DNA from: Flammeovirga aprica JL-4
GTDB lineage: Bacteria > Bacteroidota > Bacteroidia > Cytophagales > Flammeovirgaceae
Direction of reading: 5' to 3'
NCBI RefSeq assembly: GCF_012844305.1
Contig: NZ_JABANE010000049.1
Coordinates: 1-64,000 of the forward strand
Length of the DNA stretch: 64,000 bases
Part shown: one piece after another, positions 1 to 9,075 of the stretch
Layout: each line of letters opens with the position of its first letter
Numbering within the stretch: the stretch's first letter is position 1
Translations under genes and position numbers: made by a program
Notes under the pieces: generated by a model
Database searches by the model: none
Told to the model about the DNA's origin: nothing
The model's input: the letters and a program-made list of their open reading frames with translations, nothing else

Positions 1-72
1 GGCACAATGGCGTGTGAATTTTTGGCACAATATGAGTGAAATGGGTGGCACAACGGCGAACGGTGTATCCAC
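1..72. mobile_element. Probable terminal end of an IS21-like insertion sequence
   Basis: The heptamer GGCACAA occurs at 1-7, 24-30 and 47-53, exactly 23 bases apart, followed by a GC-richer stretch ending near 72 in ATCCACCA. IS21-family elements carry several spaced copies of a transposase-binding repeat at each end and terminate in CA, so this fits the inside of one end. The rest of the element, including istA and istB, would lie outside the window to the left. No flanking target duplication can be checked. The base composition differs from the AT-rich DNA beside it. The identification is inference from repeat architecture. Confidence 0.45.
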
Positions 73-100
73 CACCTGTCTTTTTTTGATTGTAGAGGAA

Positions 101-799
101 TTACAATGCCTCACCTGTACTTTGTGATGTTTTGATTTTCTTCTTTTCAAAAACTTTATTCAATTCTCCATTGACCCAATACCCAACAACCACCGTATCA
201 GCAGTAGTCAGTATACCCTTTCCATTTCGAAGGTCTTTTTTGAAGGAGCCATTAAATACATCACCATTGACATAGTGTATGGTACCTAATCCTCTTTTCT
301 TACCTTTTTTGAATTCTCCAGTGTAGATATCTCCATTCTTATAGGTATAAACACCGTTTCCTTCTGCTTTACCATCGTTAAACTCACCTTGATAGTGGTC
401 ACCGTTGGTATAGTCAAATTGTCCTTTACCTAGAATAGCATCTTGATGAAAATGACCTTCATAGCGGTTGCCATTAGCCCATAACATCACACCTTCACCA
501 TGTAAAGCATTGGATTGGAAGTCGCCAAAATAAATTGTTCCGTCAGCCCAAGTTAGTTTTCCTTTTCCGTCAAAATTGCCTTGTAGAAACTCACCGTTAT
601 ATACATTTTTGGCAAAAGTAAAAGTTCCTTTACCGTTAGGATAGCCATTGGTCCAATGACCTTCGTAAGTATCTTGATTTTTGTAAATCATTTTTCCATC
701 TCCATTTTCACAGTCACCTGTGATACATTGGGCATTTAGATTTAACGAGATGGAAAGCAGTGCATTTATAACGAATAATGTTCGTAAGTATATCATCAT
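101..799 (-). CDS. Secreted MORN-repeat protein
   Basis: A 232-residue protein with a hydrophobic signal peptide (about residues 1-24, ending LNLNAQ, no lipobox), followed by about seven tandem MORN repeats of 22-24 residues with the pattern YxGxFxxGxxxGxGxxxxxxG from about residue 38 to 210. MORN repeats form an elongated beta-sheet surface for protein or lipid contact and have no catalysis of their own. The protein probably sits in the periplasm or on the outer surface. It is 93 bases downstream of the DUF445 gene on the same strand. Its stop codon lies only about 30 bases from the presumed insertion-sequence end, so its natural 3' flank may have been replaced. The exact role is unknown. 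Confidence 0.85.
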   Translation of the reverse strand: MMIYLRTLFVINALLSISLNLNAQCITGDCENGDGKMIYKNQDTYEGHWTNGYPNGKGTFTFAKNVYNGEFLQGNFDGKGKLTWADGTIYFGDFQSNALHGEGVMLWANGNRYEGHFHQDAILGKGQFDYTNGDHYQGEFNDGKAEGNGVYTYKNGDIYTGEFKKGKKRGLGTIHYVNGDVFNGSFKKDLRNGKGILTTADTVVVGYWVNGELNKVFEKKKIKTSQSTGEAL

Positions 800-892
800 A
801 ACCTATTTATAATGCACAATTATAACCATATTTTACAATATCTCTATATAATAATTGTAATTAATGAATATAATGTAATGATTTTCAAAGAA

Positions 893-2113
893 TTACTGAA
901 AAAGGAGGATATATTGAGAAATTCCAGCACAACCACCCAAAAGGGCACCAACAACAATCAGAATCCATTCATCTTCCTGAAAGGCAGGGCGTAAAAGTCC
1001 TTCAAAATCATCATAAGGAAGTTCTTCAATTTTTTTCTGAATATTGTTTTTAAGGTCAAAAACACGGTCTGCATAGGGGAATGCATCTCTCAGGCAAATA
1101 TGAAATTCTGCCATAAAAGTAAAATGAGCGATGTTTTTAATGATGTTAAGGTGTTTGTCAGTGATCTCTTTATCAGCAAATTTGGAAACAAACTCATGCA
1201 CTTCTTCATAAGCTTCATCTACCACTTGTCCGATTCTGTTTTTGAAAATGTCAGAAAGAATTTTCTTACCTGTATTTTGAAGTGCATACCTGAACAGTCT
1301 TTCGGTGGTTAAGATTTCAGAAGTGATCAATGTAGCATATTCTTCAGCCACAGTGACTTGTCTTTTTAGGAAAAGTCCTTGGAATCGCATGCCTAGAAAA
1401 TAAATAGGCTCTTTGGGTTCAAAAATTAATTTAAGTGCAAGCCAGTTTGTAGCATAACCAACTAGAAGTCCAAAACAAGGGAGTAGCCACCAAGGGTTAT
1501 AAAAGTAAGCCACAACCATCTGTACCAAACCAAATAGAAATCCGAAGTAAAGGCCTGATCTTTCAATAAACTTGAATTCATCTTTACCACACTTCATAAA
1601 AATGGTATTCAACAAAGCAGGGCGAGAAGCAACCGTGTCCAATGTTAGTTTTTTGAGATCAAGCATCTCTCTGATGTTGGCTCCCATATCAATAAGCACA
1701 TTTTCAGTAGCTTTAGGAATTCTTTGTTCAATATTTTCATAGATTTTTCCTTTGATCACATCAGGTACTTTTTCCCATATATAAGGAATCTCTGACTGCA
1801 TCACCAAATCAACCGTTTTCTTTGAAACCGCATTAATTGAATCTTTCATTTCAATGTTTACCACATCAGGATCCAGCATTGCAAACTGTTCCTCAATTTT
1901 AATCAATTTTGCGGTCAATAGATCCACTGATTTAGAAGCAATTTTGGTGGATTTGGCAGGGATAATACCTTGCCACCCAAAAGGTTTGACTCCCATAAAC
2001 TTAATGGGGTAGAACATCATTTTGATTGCCGCCCAGTTTGTAAACCAACCTACAAAGCCACTAATAAAAGGGATGGAGATATATAGAAAAAAGTCGTTTA
2101 GTGTTAGATCCAT
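893..2113 (-). CDS. DUF445 family membrane protein
   Basis: A 406-residue protein matching the DUF445 (YheB/YjiN-like) family. It has an N-terminal membrane segment followed by the hallmark GWFTNWAAIKMMFYP near residues 22-36, a central membrane hairpin with a second copy of the motif (GYATNWLALKLIFEP), and a C-terminal membrane segment ending in ISQYILLFQ. The duplicated TNW-(A/L)-(I/L)-K motif is typical of the family. The function is not established. It is probably an inner-membrane protein with a large soluble helical domain between the membrane parts. The gene is divergent from the GMC oxidoreductase across 234 bases. Confidence 0.85.
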   Translation of the reverse strand: MDLTLNDFFLYISIPFISGFVGWFTNWAAIKMMFYPIKFMGVKPFGWQGIIPAKSTKIASKSVDLLTAKLIKIEEQFAMLDPDVVNIEMKDSINAVSKKTVDLVMQSEIPYIWEKVPDVIKGKIYENIEQRIPKATENVLIDMGANIREMLDLKKLTLDTVASRPALLNTIFMKCGKDEFKFIERSGLYFGFLFGLVQMVVAYFYNPWWLLPCFGLLVGYATNWLALKLIFEPKEPIYFLGMRFQGLFLKRQVTVAEEYATLITSEILTTERLFRYALQNTGKKILSDIFKNRIGQVVDEAYEEVHEFVSKFADKEITDKHLNIIKNIAHFTFMAEFHICLRDAFPYADRVFDLKNNIQKKIEELPYDDFEGLLRPAFQEDEWILIVVGALLGGCAGISQYILLFQ

Positions 2114-2347
2114 ATCACAAAAATAAAAAAAACTTTGAAAGATAGATTTTTATAAAGTCGGATTTCTATAAGTGAACAAAATTAAATATATTCAATAATT
2201 CAAATGAAGAATTATTCAGTCATTAATGATTAAAATCCAATTCTGACTGTAAAATTGAATAAACAAAGTAGAAAACAAACAGTTTATCAGATAGTTACTT
2301 TGAATTATTCTAAGAGACCAAACACATAAAAGTACCAATAAAACACT

Positions 2348-3994
2348 ATGGAAAATAAAATATATGATTATATAGTAATAGGTTCCGGCTTCGGGGGAAG
2401 TGTCTCAGCCATGCGTTTGGCAGAGAAGGGATATAGTGTATTAGTGATTGAAAAAGGGAAGAGGCTTGAAGTAAAGAAGTTACCCAAAACTGATTGGAAT
2501 ATCAGACGTTTTTTGTGGGCACCAATTCTAAAGTGTTTTGGACCTCAAAGCCTTACTTTCTTTAAAGAAGTTTTTATTCTTGGAGGAGTTGGTGTTGGTG
2601 GAGGAAGCAATGTTTATGGTAACACCCATATGTATCCTCAAGATCACTTTTTTCAAAATAAAGCGTGGAGTCATTTGGATAAGGATTGGAAAGCAACATT
2701 GAAACCCTTTTATGATAAAGCAAAATTTATGTTGGGGACTATTCCTTTTAAGGACCTGCATGAAGAAGATTTTATTTTGAAAGAAATCGCCCAAGATATG
2801 GGGCAAGAAGCTTCATTTGGAGGAGTGAATGTTGGGGTATATTATGAAGGAGAAAATGGAGTAGATCCATATTTTAAAGGGTTGGGGCCAAAGCGTGATG
2901 CTTGTCAGAAATGTGCCGGTTGTATGCTGGGCTGTCAATTCAATTCTAAAAACACATTAGAGAAAAATTATTTATTCTTTGCAGAGAAATTTGGAGCTGA
3001 AATACTTCCAGAAACAAAAGTAACGGGTATTGAGAAAATCAATGAAGAGTATTTCGTAAGCGTTGAAAATAGTACGTCCATTTTTACAAAAAACAAAAGG
3101 ACGCTCAAAGCAAAAGGAGTTGTGGTAAGTGCGGGGGTGATTGGTACTATGAAATTACTTTTGAAAGAAAAATACGAAACCGGCAAACTCAAAAAGATCT
3201 CTAATCGATTAGGTTTTAATATAAGAACAAACTCAGAGATGCTTTGTGGTATTTCCAATGCGGATAGAAAACTGAATAACAGTATCGCCATTAGTTCTTA
3301 CTTTAATCCTGATGAGAACACACATATCGAAGTAGTGAAATACAATACGGATTCAGGTGCAATGGGCCGTATGTCCGCTTTAGCAACAGGCCCTGCCAGA
3401 ACAGGTGTAAGGTTTGCGAAGTTGATCGGTAATATTGCCACAAAACCCATTCAGTTTTTGAAAAGTACTTTTAAGATCAGAAAATGGGGACGAAGCTCTT
3501 TGATTTTACTTGTGATGCAGTCTTTGGAAGAAAGTATGACCTTGAAATGGTCGAAAGGGCTGTTTGGAGGAAAACTAAAATTTGACCCCAAAAACAGTTT
3601 TGCCGTTCCTGCCTATATTGATGTTGGACAAAAAGTGATGCATCGTTATGCGGAAAAGGTAAGCGGTATACCATTAAATGCAGGTTCTGAAATTCTATTA
3701 AACACCCCCATGACTGCTCATATATTAGGTGGTTGTAATATGGGAAAAGATGCGGAAGAAGGAGTAGTCAATGAAAAATTTGAGGTACACAATTACCCCA
3801 ATCTCTATGTTCTTGATGGCTCTATTATTCCTTGTAATTTGGGAGTGAACCCAAGTTTGACGATTACTTCTTTAAGCGAGTATGCAATGTCACATATTCC
3901 GGAGAAAGAAGGGAATAGAAATGTTTCTTTGGAGGAGCAGATGAGAGCTATTGTGAGTGCTAAAACACAGGATAGTACACAGATATTAAAATAA
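2348..3994 (+). CDS. GMC-family FAD-dependent oxidoreductase (cholesterol-oxidase-like)
   Basis: A 548-residue enzyme with an N-terminal FAD-binding Rossmann motif (IGSGFGGSVSAMRLAEKG, about residues 12-29), an ERG/EKG-type strand end, a GGVGVGGGSNVYGN motif near residue 80, and the GMC C-terminal signature with HILGGCNMG and NLYVLDGSIIPCNLGVNPSL. The His/Asn pair expected at a GMC active site is in that C-terminal part. A Cys cluster CQKCAGCMLGC near residue 188 followed by NSKNTLEKNYL is typical of the bacterial ChoD-like branch. There is no signal peptide, so it is probably cytoplasmic. The substrate is probably a sterol, alcohol or long-chain compound, but this cannot be decided from sequence. 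It stands alone, with no obvious operon partner. Confidence 0.8.
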   Translation: MENKIYDYIVIGSGFGGSVSAMRLAEKGYSVLVIEKGKRLEVKKLPKTDWNIRRFLWAPILKCFGPQSLTFFKEVFILGGVGVGGGSNVYGNTHMYPQDHFFQNKAWSHLDKDWKATLKPFYDKAKFMLGTIPFKDLHEEDFILKEIAQDMGQEASFGGVNVGVYYEGENGVDPYFKGLGPKRDACQKCAGCMLGCQFNSKNTLEKNYLFFAEKFGAEILPETKVTGIEKINEEYFVSVENSTSIFTKNKRTLKAKGVVVSAGVIGTMKLLLKEKYETGKLKKISNRLGFNIRTNSEMLCGISNADRKLNNSIAISSYFNPDENTHIEVVKYNTDSGAMGRMSALATGPARTGVRFAKLIGNIATKPIQFLKSTFKIRKWGRSSLILLVMQSLEESMTLKWSKGLFGGKLKFDPKNSFAVPAYIDVGQKVMHRYAEKVSGIPLNAGSEILLNTPMTAHILGGCNMGKDAEEGVVNEKFEVHNYPNLYVLDGSIIPCNLGVNPSLTITSLSEYAMSHIPEKEGNRNVSLEEQMRAIVSAKTQDSTQILK

Positions 3995-4118
3995 GCACCT
4001 CATTTTTGTTGAAATTATTATTACTCGTTAGCTATTAAATAACTTATATTTACATCAGCAAGGTAGTGTGTTTTTTAGTATCACTACCATTCGTAAACTA
4101 TTGTTATTTGTAGACTTT

Positions 4119-6179
4119 ATGCGTAATTTTTTACTTTTCACTGTTGTCATTTTTTTAGGCAATATAATTTCATCATTTGCTCAAGTTGAAGTTGGTTACG
4201 GTGTAGATGATCAAGGCTTTCCGCTTGACGGGTACTCTAACCCATTTAAACCTATCCATTCTAATACATTGAATTTGCCCAAACCAAAGAAATATCTTAA
4301 GGGTATACCAAGTGAATATATAAGAGGAAGTATTACTTCATTAGAAGGGAAACGTTACGAAGGCCATTTAATGATTGGAAAGAAAGAAGTACATTACAGA
4401 GATAAACCTAGTGTAGAGTTTTCAATTTTTTCCAGTAAAGAGATAAAACATATCAATGTTGCTCTAGATTCATTTATTGTGGTGGATAAAAAGATTGTGA
4501 ATCATATCATAAAATACGATTCATTGGAGTTTGCAGAGTATCATCAAGTAGCTCAAAATGGGCATGTTATTCAAAAAATTTATGTGAAGACACCAACAAA
4601 AGATTGGGAAGAAATAGACTTGGAGAATGTAAACAGCAGAGAAAAAATATTAAATGCTTCTAGCTTCAGTGAGAATGAATTTAAAGATGTTATAAAAAGT
4701 AAAACCTGTAACGATTTCAGAATAGGAAAAGTAGTTTACCTTGATAATACAAAAGAAAACATCTATTACAAATACAATGAAGTATTGATGTATTCAAATA
4801 ATTTGAAGAAATATCCATCACAACTAAAACCGAATAAGGTAAAGTATTTTGTGAGTGATACTGATTCTGTTATAAGTATTCATGGATATATCGAGGACCA
4901 AAAGAAGCTTTCTAAAAAGGTACTTGCCAAAATAAAATTCATCAATTCCGATGGAACAATAATAGCAGAGACAGTCTCTAAAAAAAATCCAGATTTGCTA
5001 GTTCTGCAGAAAGGTGAAAAGGATTGGAAGAAAATTTCAGAAAAGACATTTGAAAGAGAATATCTAAAAAATGATACAAAGAAATACTTCAGAACAGATA
5101 ATGATAATTTAAATGTTTTGAGTGAAGTTTCAACCATTGATGAATTCTTCAATTATTTAGAATTAAGAAAAATCACAGATTCTAAGTTATCTGGTGAAAA
5201 ACTTTATTTCAATAAATCATGGCTAAGGGTAGATCATGAAACAGCTTATATCGGAAAGGTGACAGATCTTACGAGTACAACTTATTCCATATCTTATTAT
5301 GATCATGGAGATAAAGTTGCAGACGTGACTTATGAAAGAAATGCAACTCTTTTCGGTGTAAAAACAGGTCAATTAAAGTTGTATCAAAAAGGTCATCTTT
5401 TTTATGAGTCAACTTTTTCAAAGGAAAACAAACTGATAGATGTGAAGGTTTATTATCCAAATTCTCATCAAGAATTTTATTCATACACTATCACAAAAGA
5501 GGAAAATAAAGATGATGAGGAAGGTGATAAAAAAGTATATTTTCAGACTTTTTATAGAGAAGATGGAACGGAAGAGAAGTTGGTCAATAATACTATCAGT
5601 TTCAAAGACCCTCAGTCCGATGCGAATTATACTTTTTCGTTTATGGGGAAAACCTTTAAACAAGTAATAAGAAGCTCAAGTAATGAAGATGTTACCTATC
5701 TGTTTTCATCTAAGTTTAATGAATTGGAAAGCAATACTGCTAAAGAAAAATTAAAGAAAGCTTTAAAGAAAAAATTTTCTTTCGAAGGGCTAGAAGAATC
5801 ATTACTTAAGCAGATTTCAGGATCACTTTATTTAACCTTTTCAGTCTCAGAAAAAGGAAAATTGGAAGACGTTAAATATAAAGGGAATGTCAATGAGGAT
5901 TTTGATGAGGTATTTGAAAATAATTTGTCTTTATTATTGAAAATGAAATTGCCAGCCATATCAGAAGATGGTATAAAGAGACTGAAGACCGAATATCATT
6001 TTACATTAATATTTGAAGCTTGTCAATTGAACAGAAGTAAGACTTATCGACAGGTGCATATGGATAAAGGTCATGACGATTACTTATTATTCAATCATCA
6101 AATGATGAATAAAGAACGGACACGCCTGAAGAATCAAAGTATGATGAATCAAATGTATATGATGAATTCAACTTTCTAA
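4119..6179 (+). CDS. Exported protein of unknown function with TonB-C-like C-terminal region
   Basis: The frame is open from 4068, but the ATG at 4119 gives a clean signal peptide (MRNFLLFTVVIFLGNIISSFAQ), so I prefer it; the product is then 686 residues. The mature part is rich in charged beta-strand sequence. Around residues 390-500 there are YwqK/MORN-2-like strands (YDHGDKVADVTYERN, GQLKLYQKGHLFYES). Near residues 575-640 the sequence GSLYLTFSVSEKGKLEDVKY and what follows resembles the TonB C-terminal fold seen in many Bacteroidota periplasmic proteins. The tail is Met/Asn-rich. No enzyme motif is visible. It is transcribed toward the deo cluster and ends at a shared hairpin terminator. 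Confidence 0.7.
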   Translation: MRNFLLFTVVIFLGNIISSFAQVEVGYGVDDQGFPLDGYSNPFKPIHSNTLNLPKPKKYLKGIPSEYIRGSITSLEGKRYEGHLMIGKKEVHYRDKPSVEFSIFSSKEIKHINVALDSFIVVDKKIVNHIIKYDSLEFAEYHQVAQNGHVIQKIYVKTPTKDWEEIDLENVNSREKILNASSFSENEFKDVIKSKTCNDFRIGKVVYLDNTKENIYYKYNEVLMYSNNLKKYPSQLKPNKVKYFVSDTDSVISIHGYIEDQKKLSKKVLAKIKFINSDGTIIAETVSKKNPDLLVLQKGEKDWKKISEKTFEREYLKNDTKKYFRTDNDNLNVLSEVSTIDEFFNYLELRKITDSKLSGEKLYFNKSWLRVDHETAYIGKVTDLTSTTYSISYYDHGDKVADVTYERNATLFGVKTGQLKLYQKGHLFYESTFSKENKLIDVKVYYPNSHQEFYSYTITKEENKDDEEGDKKVYFQTFYREDGTEEKLVNNTISFKDPQSDANYTFSFMGKTFKQVIRSSSNEDVTYLFSSKFNELESNTAKEKLKKALKKKFSFEGLEESLLKQISGSLYLTFSVSEKGKLEDVKYKGNVNEDFDEVFENNLSLLLKMKLPAISEDGIKRLKTEYHFTLIFEACQLNRSKTYRQVHMDKGHDDYLLFNHQMMNKERTRLKNQSMMNQMYMMNSTF

Positions 6180-6198
6180 TATTGAAGTTCAAAATAAA

Positions 6199-6236
6199 AA
6201 AAAGAGGTAAAAGCCATTCAACTTTTACCTCTTTTT
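6199..6236. terminator. Bidirectional hairpin terminator
   Basis: A perfect 15-base stem (AAAAAGAGGTAAAAG at 6199-6213 with its complement at 6222-6236) and an 8-base loop, A-tract on one side and T-tract on the other. It lies between the convergent unknown exported protein gene and deoD and can stop both transcripts. Confidence 0.85.
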
Positions 6237-6256
6237 AGTTTTATAAAAAACGCTTC

Positions 6257-6967
6257 TTATAAACCATCAATTGCAGTTTCTAAAGCGATCTCCATCATAT
6301 CTGTGAATGTATTTTGGCGATCTTCAGAACTTAATTCTTCACCTGTCACTAAGCTATCACTTACAGTAAGGATAGTTAAAGCATGAGCGTTGAATTGAGC
6401 GGCGATAGTGTAAAGTGCAGTTGTTTCCATTTCAACAGCTAAAACACCGTATTTAGCCCATTTTTTCCACTCATCAGCATCATCACCATAGAAAGTGTCT
6501 GATGATAAAACGTTTCCGTTGAATGGAGTGATGCCTTTTTCTTTTGCGATTTGATTGGCTTTTGCAATCATATCAAAGTCAGCGGCAGGAGAGTAGTCTT
6601 TACCACCGAAACGGTTTTGGTTGAAAGAAGAATCAGTAGAGGCAGACATCGCAAATACTAAATCTCTTGGCTTGATGTGCGGTTGCATTGAACCACAGCT
6701 ACCTACACGGATTAATTTTCTAACACCAAATTCAGTCACTAATTCGTGAGCGTAGATACCGATAGAAGGGATACCCATACCTGAACCTTGAACTGAAATC
6801 TTATGACCTTTGTAAGTACCTGTGTAACCCAACATTCCACGAACGTTGTTGTATTGAACAGGGTTTTCTAAGTAGTTTTCAGCGATGAATTTTGCACGAA
6901 GCGGATCGCCAGGCATTAAAACTACTTCTGCTATATCTCCGGGTTTTGCACCAATATGAATACTCAT
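6257..6967 (-). CDS. deoD: Purine nucleoside phosphorylase, DeoD type
   Basis: At 236 residues this has the normal length for the hexameric bacterial DeoD family. It shows the N-terminal MSIHIGAKPGDIAEVVLMPGDPLRAKF with the phosphate-binding GDPLRA, the RVGSCGSM motif, the MET-containing purine/ribose site (AVEMETTALY) and SDSLVTGE with the catalytic Asp. It cleaves purine (deoxy)nucleosides with phosphate to the free base and (deoxy)ribose-1-phosphate in the cytoplasm. It is the last gene of a four-gene minus-strand deo cluster, 19 bases after deoB, which uses its sugar-phosphate product. Confidence 0.96.
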   Translation of the reverse strand: MSIHIGAKPGDIAEVVLMPGDPLRAKFIAENYLENPVQYNNVRGMLGYTGTYKGHKISVQGSGMGIPSIGIYAHELVTEFGVRKLIRVGSCGSMQPHIKPRDLVFAMSASTDSSFNQNRFGGKDYSPAADFDMIAKANQIAKEKGITPFNGNVLSSDTFYGDDADEWKKWAKYGVLAVEMETTALYTIAAQFNAHALTILTVSDSLVTGEELSSEDRQNTFTDMMEIALETAIDGL

Positions 6968-6986
6968 TTTTTTCTAATTTTTTCGA

Positions 6987-8132
6987 TTATAAAATCATTG
7001 AAGCGAAACTACCGTTTGCTGTAGTTTCTCCTAGTAAAACATCCTCAATTGTAGTTCCGATATCTGCGAAAGTAGAGCGGAAACCAATATTGACAGGTTT
7101 TACTTTTTTACCATAGATAAGAATTGGAATATGTTCTCTCGTATGATCTGTTCCTTTGAAAATAGGATCGTTACCATGATCTGCAGTGATGATCAATAAG
7201 TCGTTATCATTCATTGCTGCAGTGATTTCAGGTAATCGCTGATCAAAGTATTCCAAGGCGTCTCTATAGCCAATCAGATCTCTTCTGTGCCCGAAAAGCA
7301 TATCAAAATCCACAAGGTTAGTGAAGATTAAACCTTCATTGTCTTGCTTAAGGAACTCGATTGTTTTATCAATTCCTTCTGCATTACTTTTTGTGTAAGT
7401 GTGTTCTGTAAAACCTTTACCTGCATAGATATCAAAGATTTTACCTACACCAATACTGTCTTTTCCGGCCGCTTTAATTCTTGTAAGCATGTTATCAGCA
7501 GGCTCCAAAGAATAATCATGACGGTTTGAAGTACGTTGGTAATCTCCATTGCTTCCTACAAAAGGTCTAGCAATAACACGTCCTACGCCCAATTGCTCAC
7601 GAGCAATCTCACAGTATTTATAAAGGTCTTCCAAAGGAACAACCTCTTCATGTGCGGCAATTTGGAATACAGAATCTGCTGATGTATAAATAATCAGTTT
7701 TCCTGTAGCTACATGCTCATCACCCAATTCATTGATGATGGCAGTTCCTGAAGCCACTTTATTTCCGATAGTCCCTTTACCCGTTGCTTTTTCAAATGCT
7801 TCCATGATATCAGCAGGGAAACCATTGGGATAAGTAGGGAAAGGCTCTGTTAAAATCTGTCCTGCAATTTCCCAGTGACCTGTAGTGGTATCTTTTCCAT
7901 GAGAAACTTCCTTGGCTTTTCCATAAGCAGCAGAAGTTGTTCCCATTGGAGGAAGACCATACAAAGGAGCAATGTTACCAAGTCCCATTTCATGCATATT
8001 TGGAATATCCAAACCAGCACTGTCAGCAATGTGACCTAACGTGTTTGCTCCTCTATCACCGTATTCGTCGGCATCGGCACTGAAACCAATACCTACACTA
8101 TCTAAAACGATTAAGGCAACTCTTTTTACCAT
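6987..8132 (-). CDS. deoB: Phosphopentomutase
   Basis: A 381-residue member of the alkaline phosphatase superfamily. The N-terminal metal site (VALIVLDSVGIG), the phosphothreonine region (SHGKDTTTGHWEIAG, about residues 78-92), an FTNLVDFDMLFGHRRD motif and the C-terminal metal-binding TADHGNDP and GTDHTREHIPILIYG are all present. It interconverts (deoxy)ribose-1-phosphate and -5-phosphate with Mn2+. It links the phosphorylases (deoA, deoD) to the aldolase (deoC). Spacing of 19 and 18 bases to its neighbours implies one transcript. Confidence 0.96.
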   Translation of the reverse strand: MVKRVALIVLDSVGIGFSADADEYGDRGANTLGHIADSAGLDIPNMHEMGLGNIAPLYGLPPMGTTSAAYGKAKEVSHGKDTTTGHWEIAGQILTEPFPTYPNGFPADIMEAFEKATGKGTIGNKVASGTAIINELGDEHVATGKLIIYTSADSVFQIAAHEEVVPLEDLYKYCEIAREQLGVGRVIARPFVGSNGDYQRTSNRHDYSLEPADNMLTRIKAAGKDSIGVGKIFDIYAGKGFTEHTYTKSNAEGIDKTIEFLKQDNEGLIFTNLVDFDMLFGHRRDLIGYRDALEYFDQRLPEITAAMNDNDLLIITADHGNDPIFKGTDHTREHIPILIYGKKVKPVNIGFRSTFADIGTTIEDVLLGETTANGSFASMIL

Positions 8133-8150
8133 AGTAATAGTAGTTATTTT

Positions 8151-8843
8151 CTAGTAGCTGCCTTCGTCGGCAGTACCACCTGAGATAATTTTAATTCCGC
8201 TAGATGTACCCAAACGAGTTACACCCATGTCGATATATTTTTGAGCAGTTTCATAATCACGAACACCACCAGAAGCTTTCAATTGAGCTTTACCAGCTAC
8301 AGCGTCTTTCATGATTTGAATGTCTTCGTAAGTTGCTCCACCTGTTCCAAAACCAGTAGAAGTTTTCACGAAGTCAGCGTTAGCATTGATAGAAAGTTTA
8401 GAAGCTTCAGCAATTTGCTCTTTTGATAAGTAACAAGTCTCAATGATTACTTTAAGAACTCTATCACCAACTACTTTCTTTAATTCGCTAATTTCATTTT
8501 GAACATACTCATGATCACCGTCCAACATTCTACCAACGTTGATGACCATATCTATTTCGTCAGCACCGTTTTCGATGGCTGTTTTTGTTTCAAAAATTTT
8601 AGATGCAGTATCCATTTGACCTAATGGAAAACCGACAACAGAACATACCGCCACATCAGAACCCTCAGTTTCTTTTTTAGCTAACGGTACATAACCAGAA
8701 TTAACACAAACAGAGAAAAAGTTATGTTCCTTTGCTTCTTTACAAAGTTGAACAATTTGGGCATTAGTAGCGTTTGCCGCTAGCAATGTATGATCAATAT
8801 ATTTTGCAATACTCATAGGATTTTTTTTAGTGTTTATATGCAA
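8151..8843 (-). CDS. deoC: Deoxyribose-phosphate aldolase
   Basis: Up to 230 residues. It has the DeoC start YIDHTLLAA, the CVNSGYVPLA strand, the VIIETCYL strand, the Schiff-base lysine in FVKTSTGFGTGGAT and the phosphate-binding KASGGVRDYETA and RLGTSSGIKI. It splits deoxyribose-5-phosphate into glyceraldehyde-3-phosphate and acetaldehyde. Two starts are possible: the ATG at 8843 adds nine poorly conserved residues, and the ATG at 8816 starts at MSIAKYIDHTLL, nearer the usual family length. It lies 18 bases upstream of deoB in the same operon. Confidence 0.95.
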   Translation of the reverse strand: MHINTKKNPMSIAKYIDHTLLAANATNAQIVQLCKEAKEHNFFSVCVNSGYVPLAKKETEGSDVAVCSVVGFPLGQMDTASKIFETKTAIENGADEIDMVINVGRMLDGDHEYVQNEISELKKVVGDRVLKVIIETCYLSKEQIAEASKLSINANADFVKTSTGFGTGGATYEDIQIMKDAVAGKAQLKASGGVRDYETAQKYIDMGVTRLGTSSGIKIISGGTADEGSY

Positions 8844-8846
8844 TTC

Positions 8847-8903
8847 AAGTACTAGGACAGTAGTAAACAGTAAATTCTATAAAATCATTTTTGTTCTAGT
8901 ACC
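8847..8903. repeat. AAGTACT inverted repeat, copy 1
   Basis: The left arm AAGTACTAGGACAG (8847-8860) pairs imperfectly with a right arm whose complement reads GGGTACTAGAACAA (8890-8903). The 14-base left arm is identical to the left arm of the copy at 26482. It lies in the 232-base gap between deoA and deoC, the only long gap in the deo cluster. The rest of that gap is AT-rich with no other clear signal. Confidence 0.7.
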
Positions 8904-9075
8904 CAAACTTCGCAAGTTAATAATATGGTTCTATTATTTATGGTAGTTGAATTTATAATTCTGATTGTTTTATACTTATTAAGAATCTTAATTAATATAA
9001 TCCAATAAGATGTATTCAAAAGTCAAAATTAAGTAGTTATACAATTAAAATCGAAAATTTTAATTGTATAACTAC

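Noticed and set aside
812..994. Short plus-strand open frame of 60 codons between the MORN and DUF445 genes
   Set aside because: Most of it lies antisense to the DUF445 gene, and the product is low in complexity and unlike any protein; I treat it as chance.
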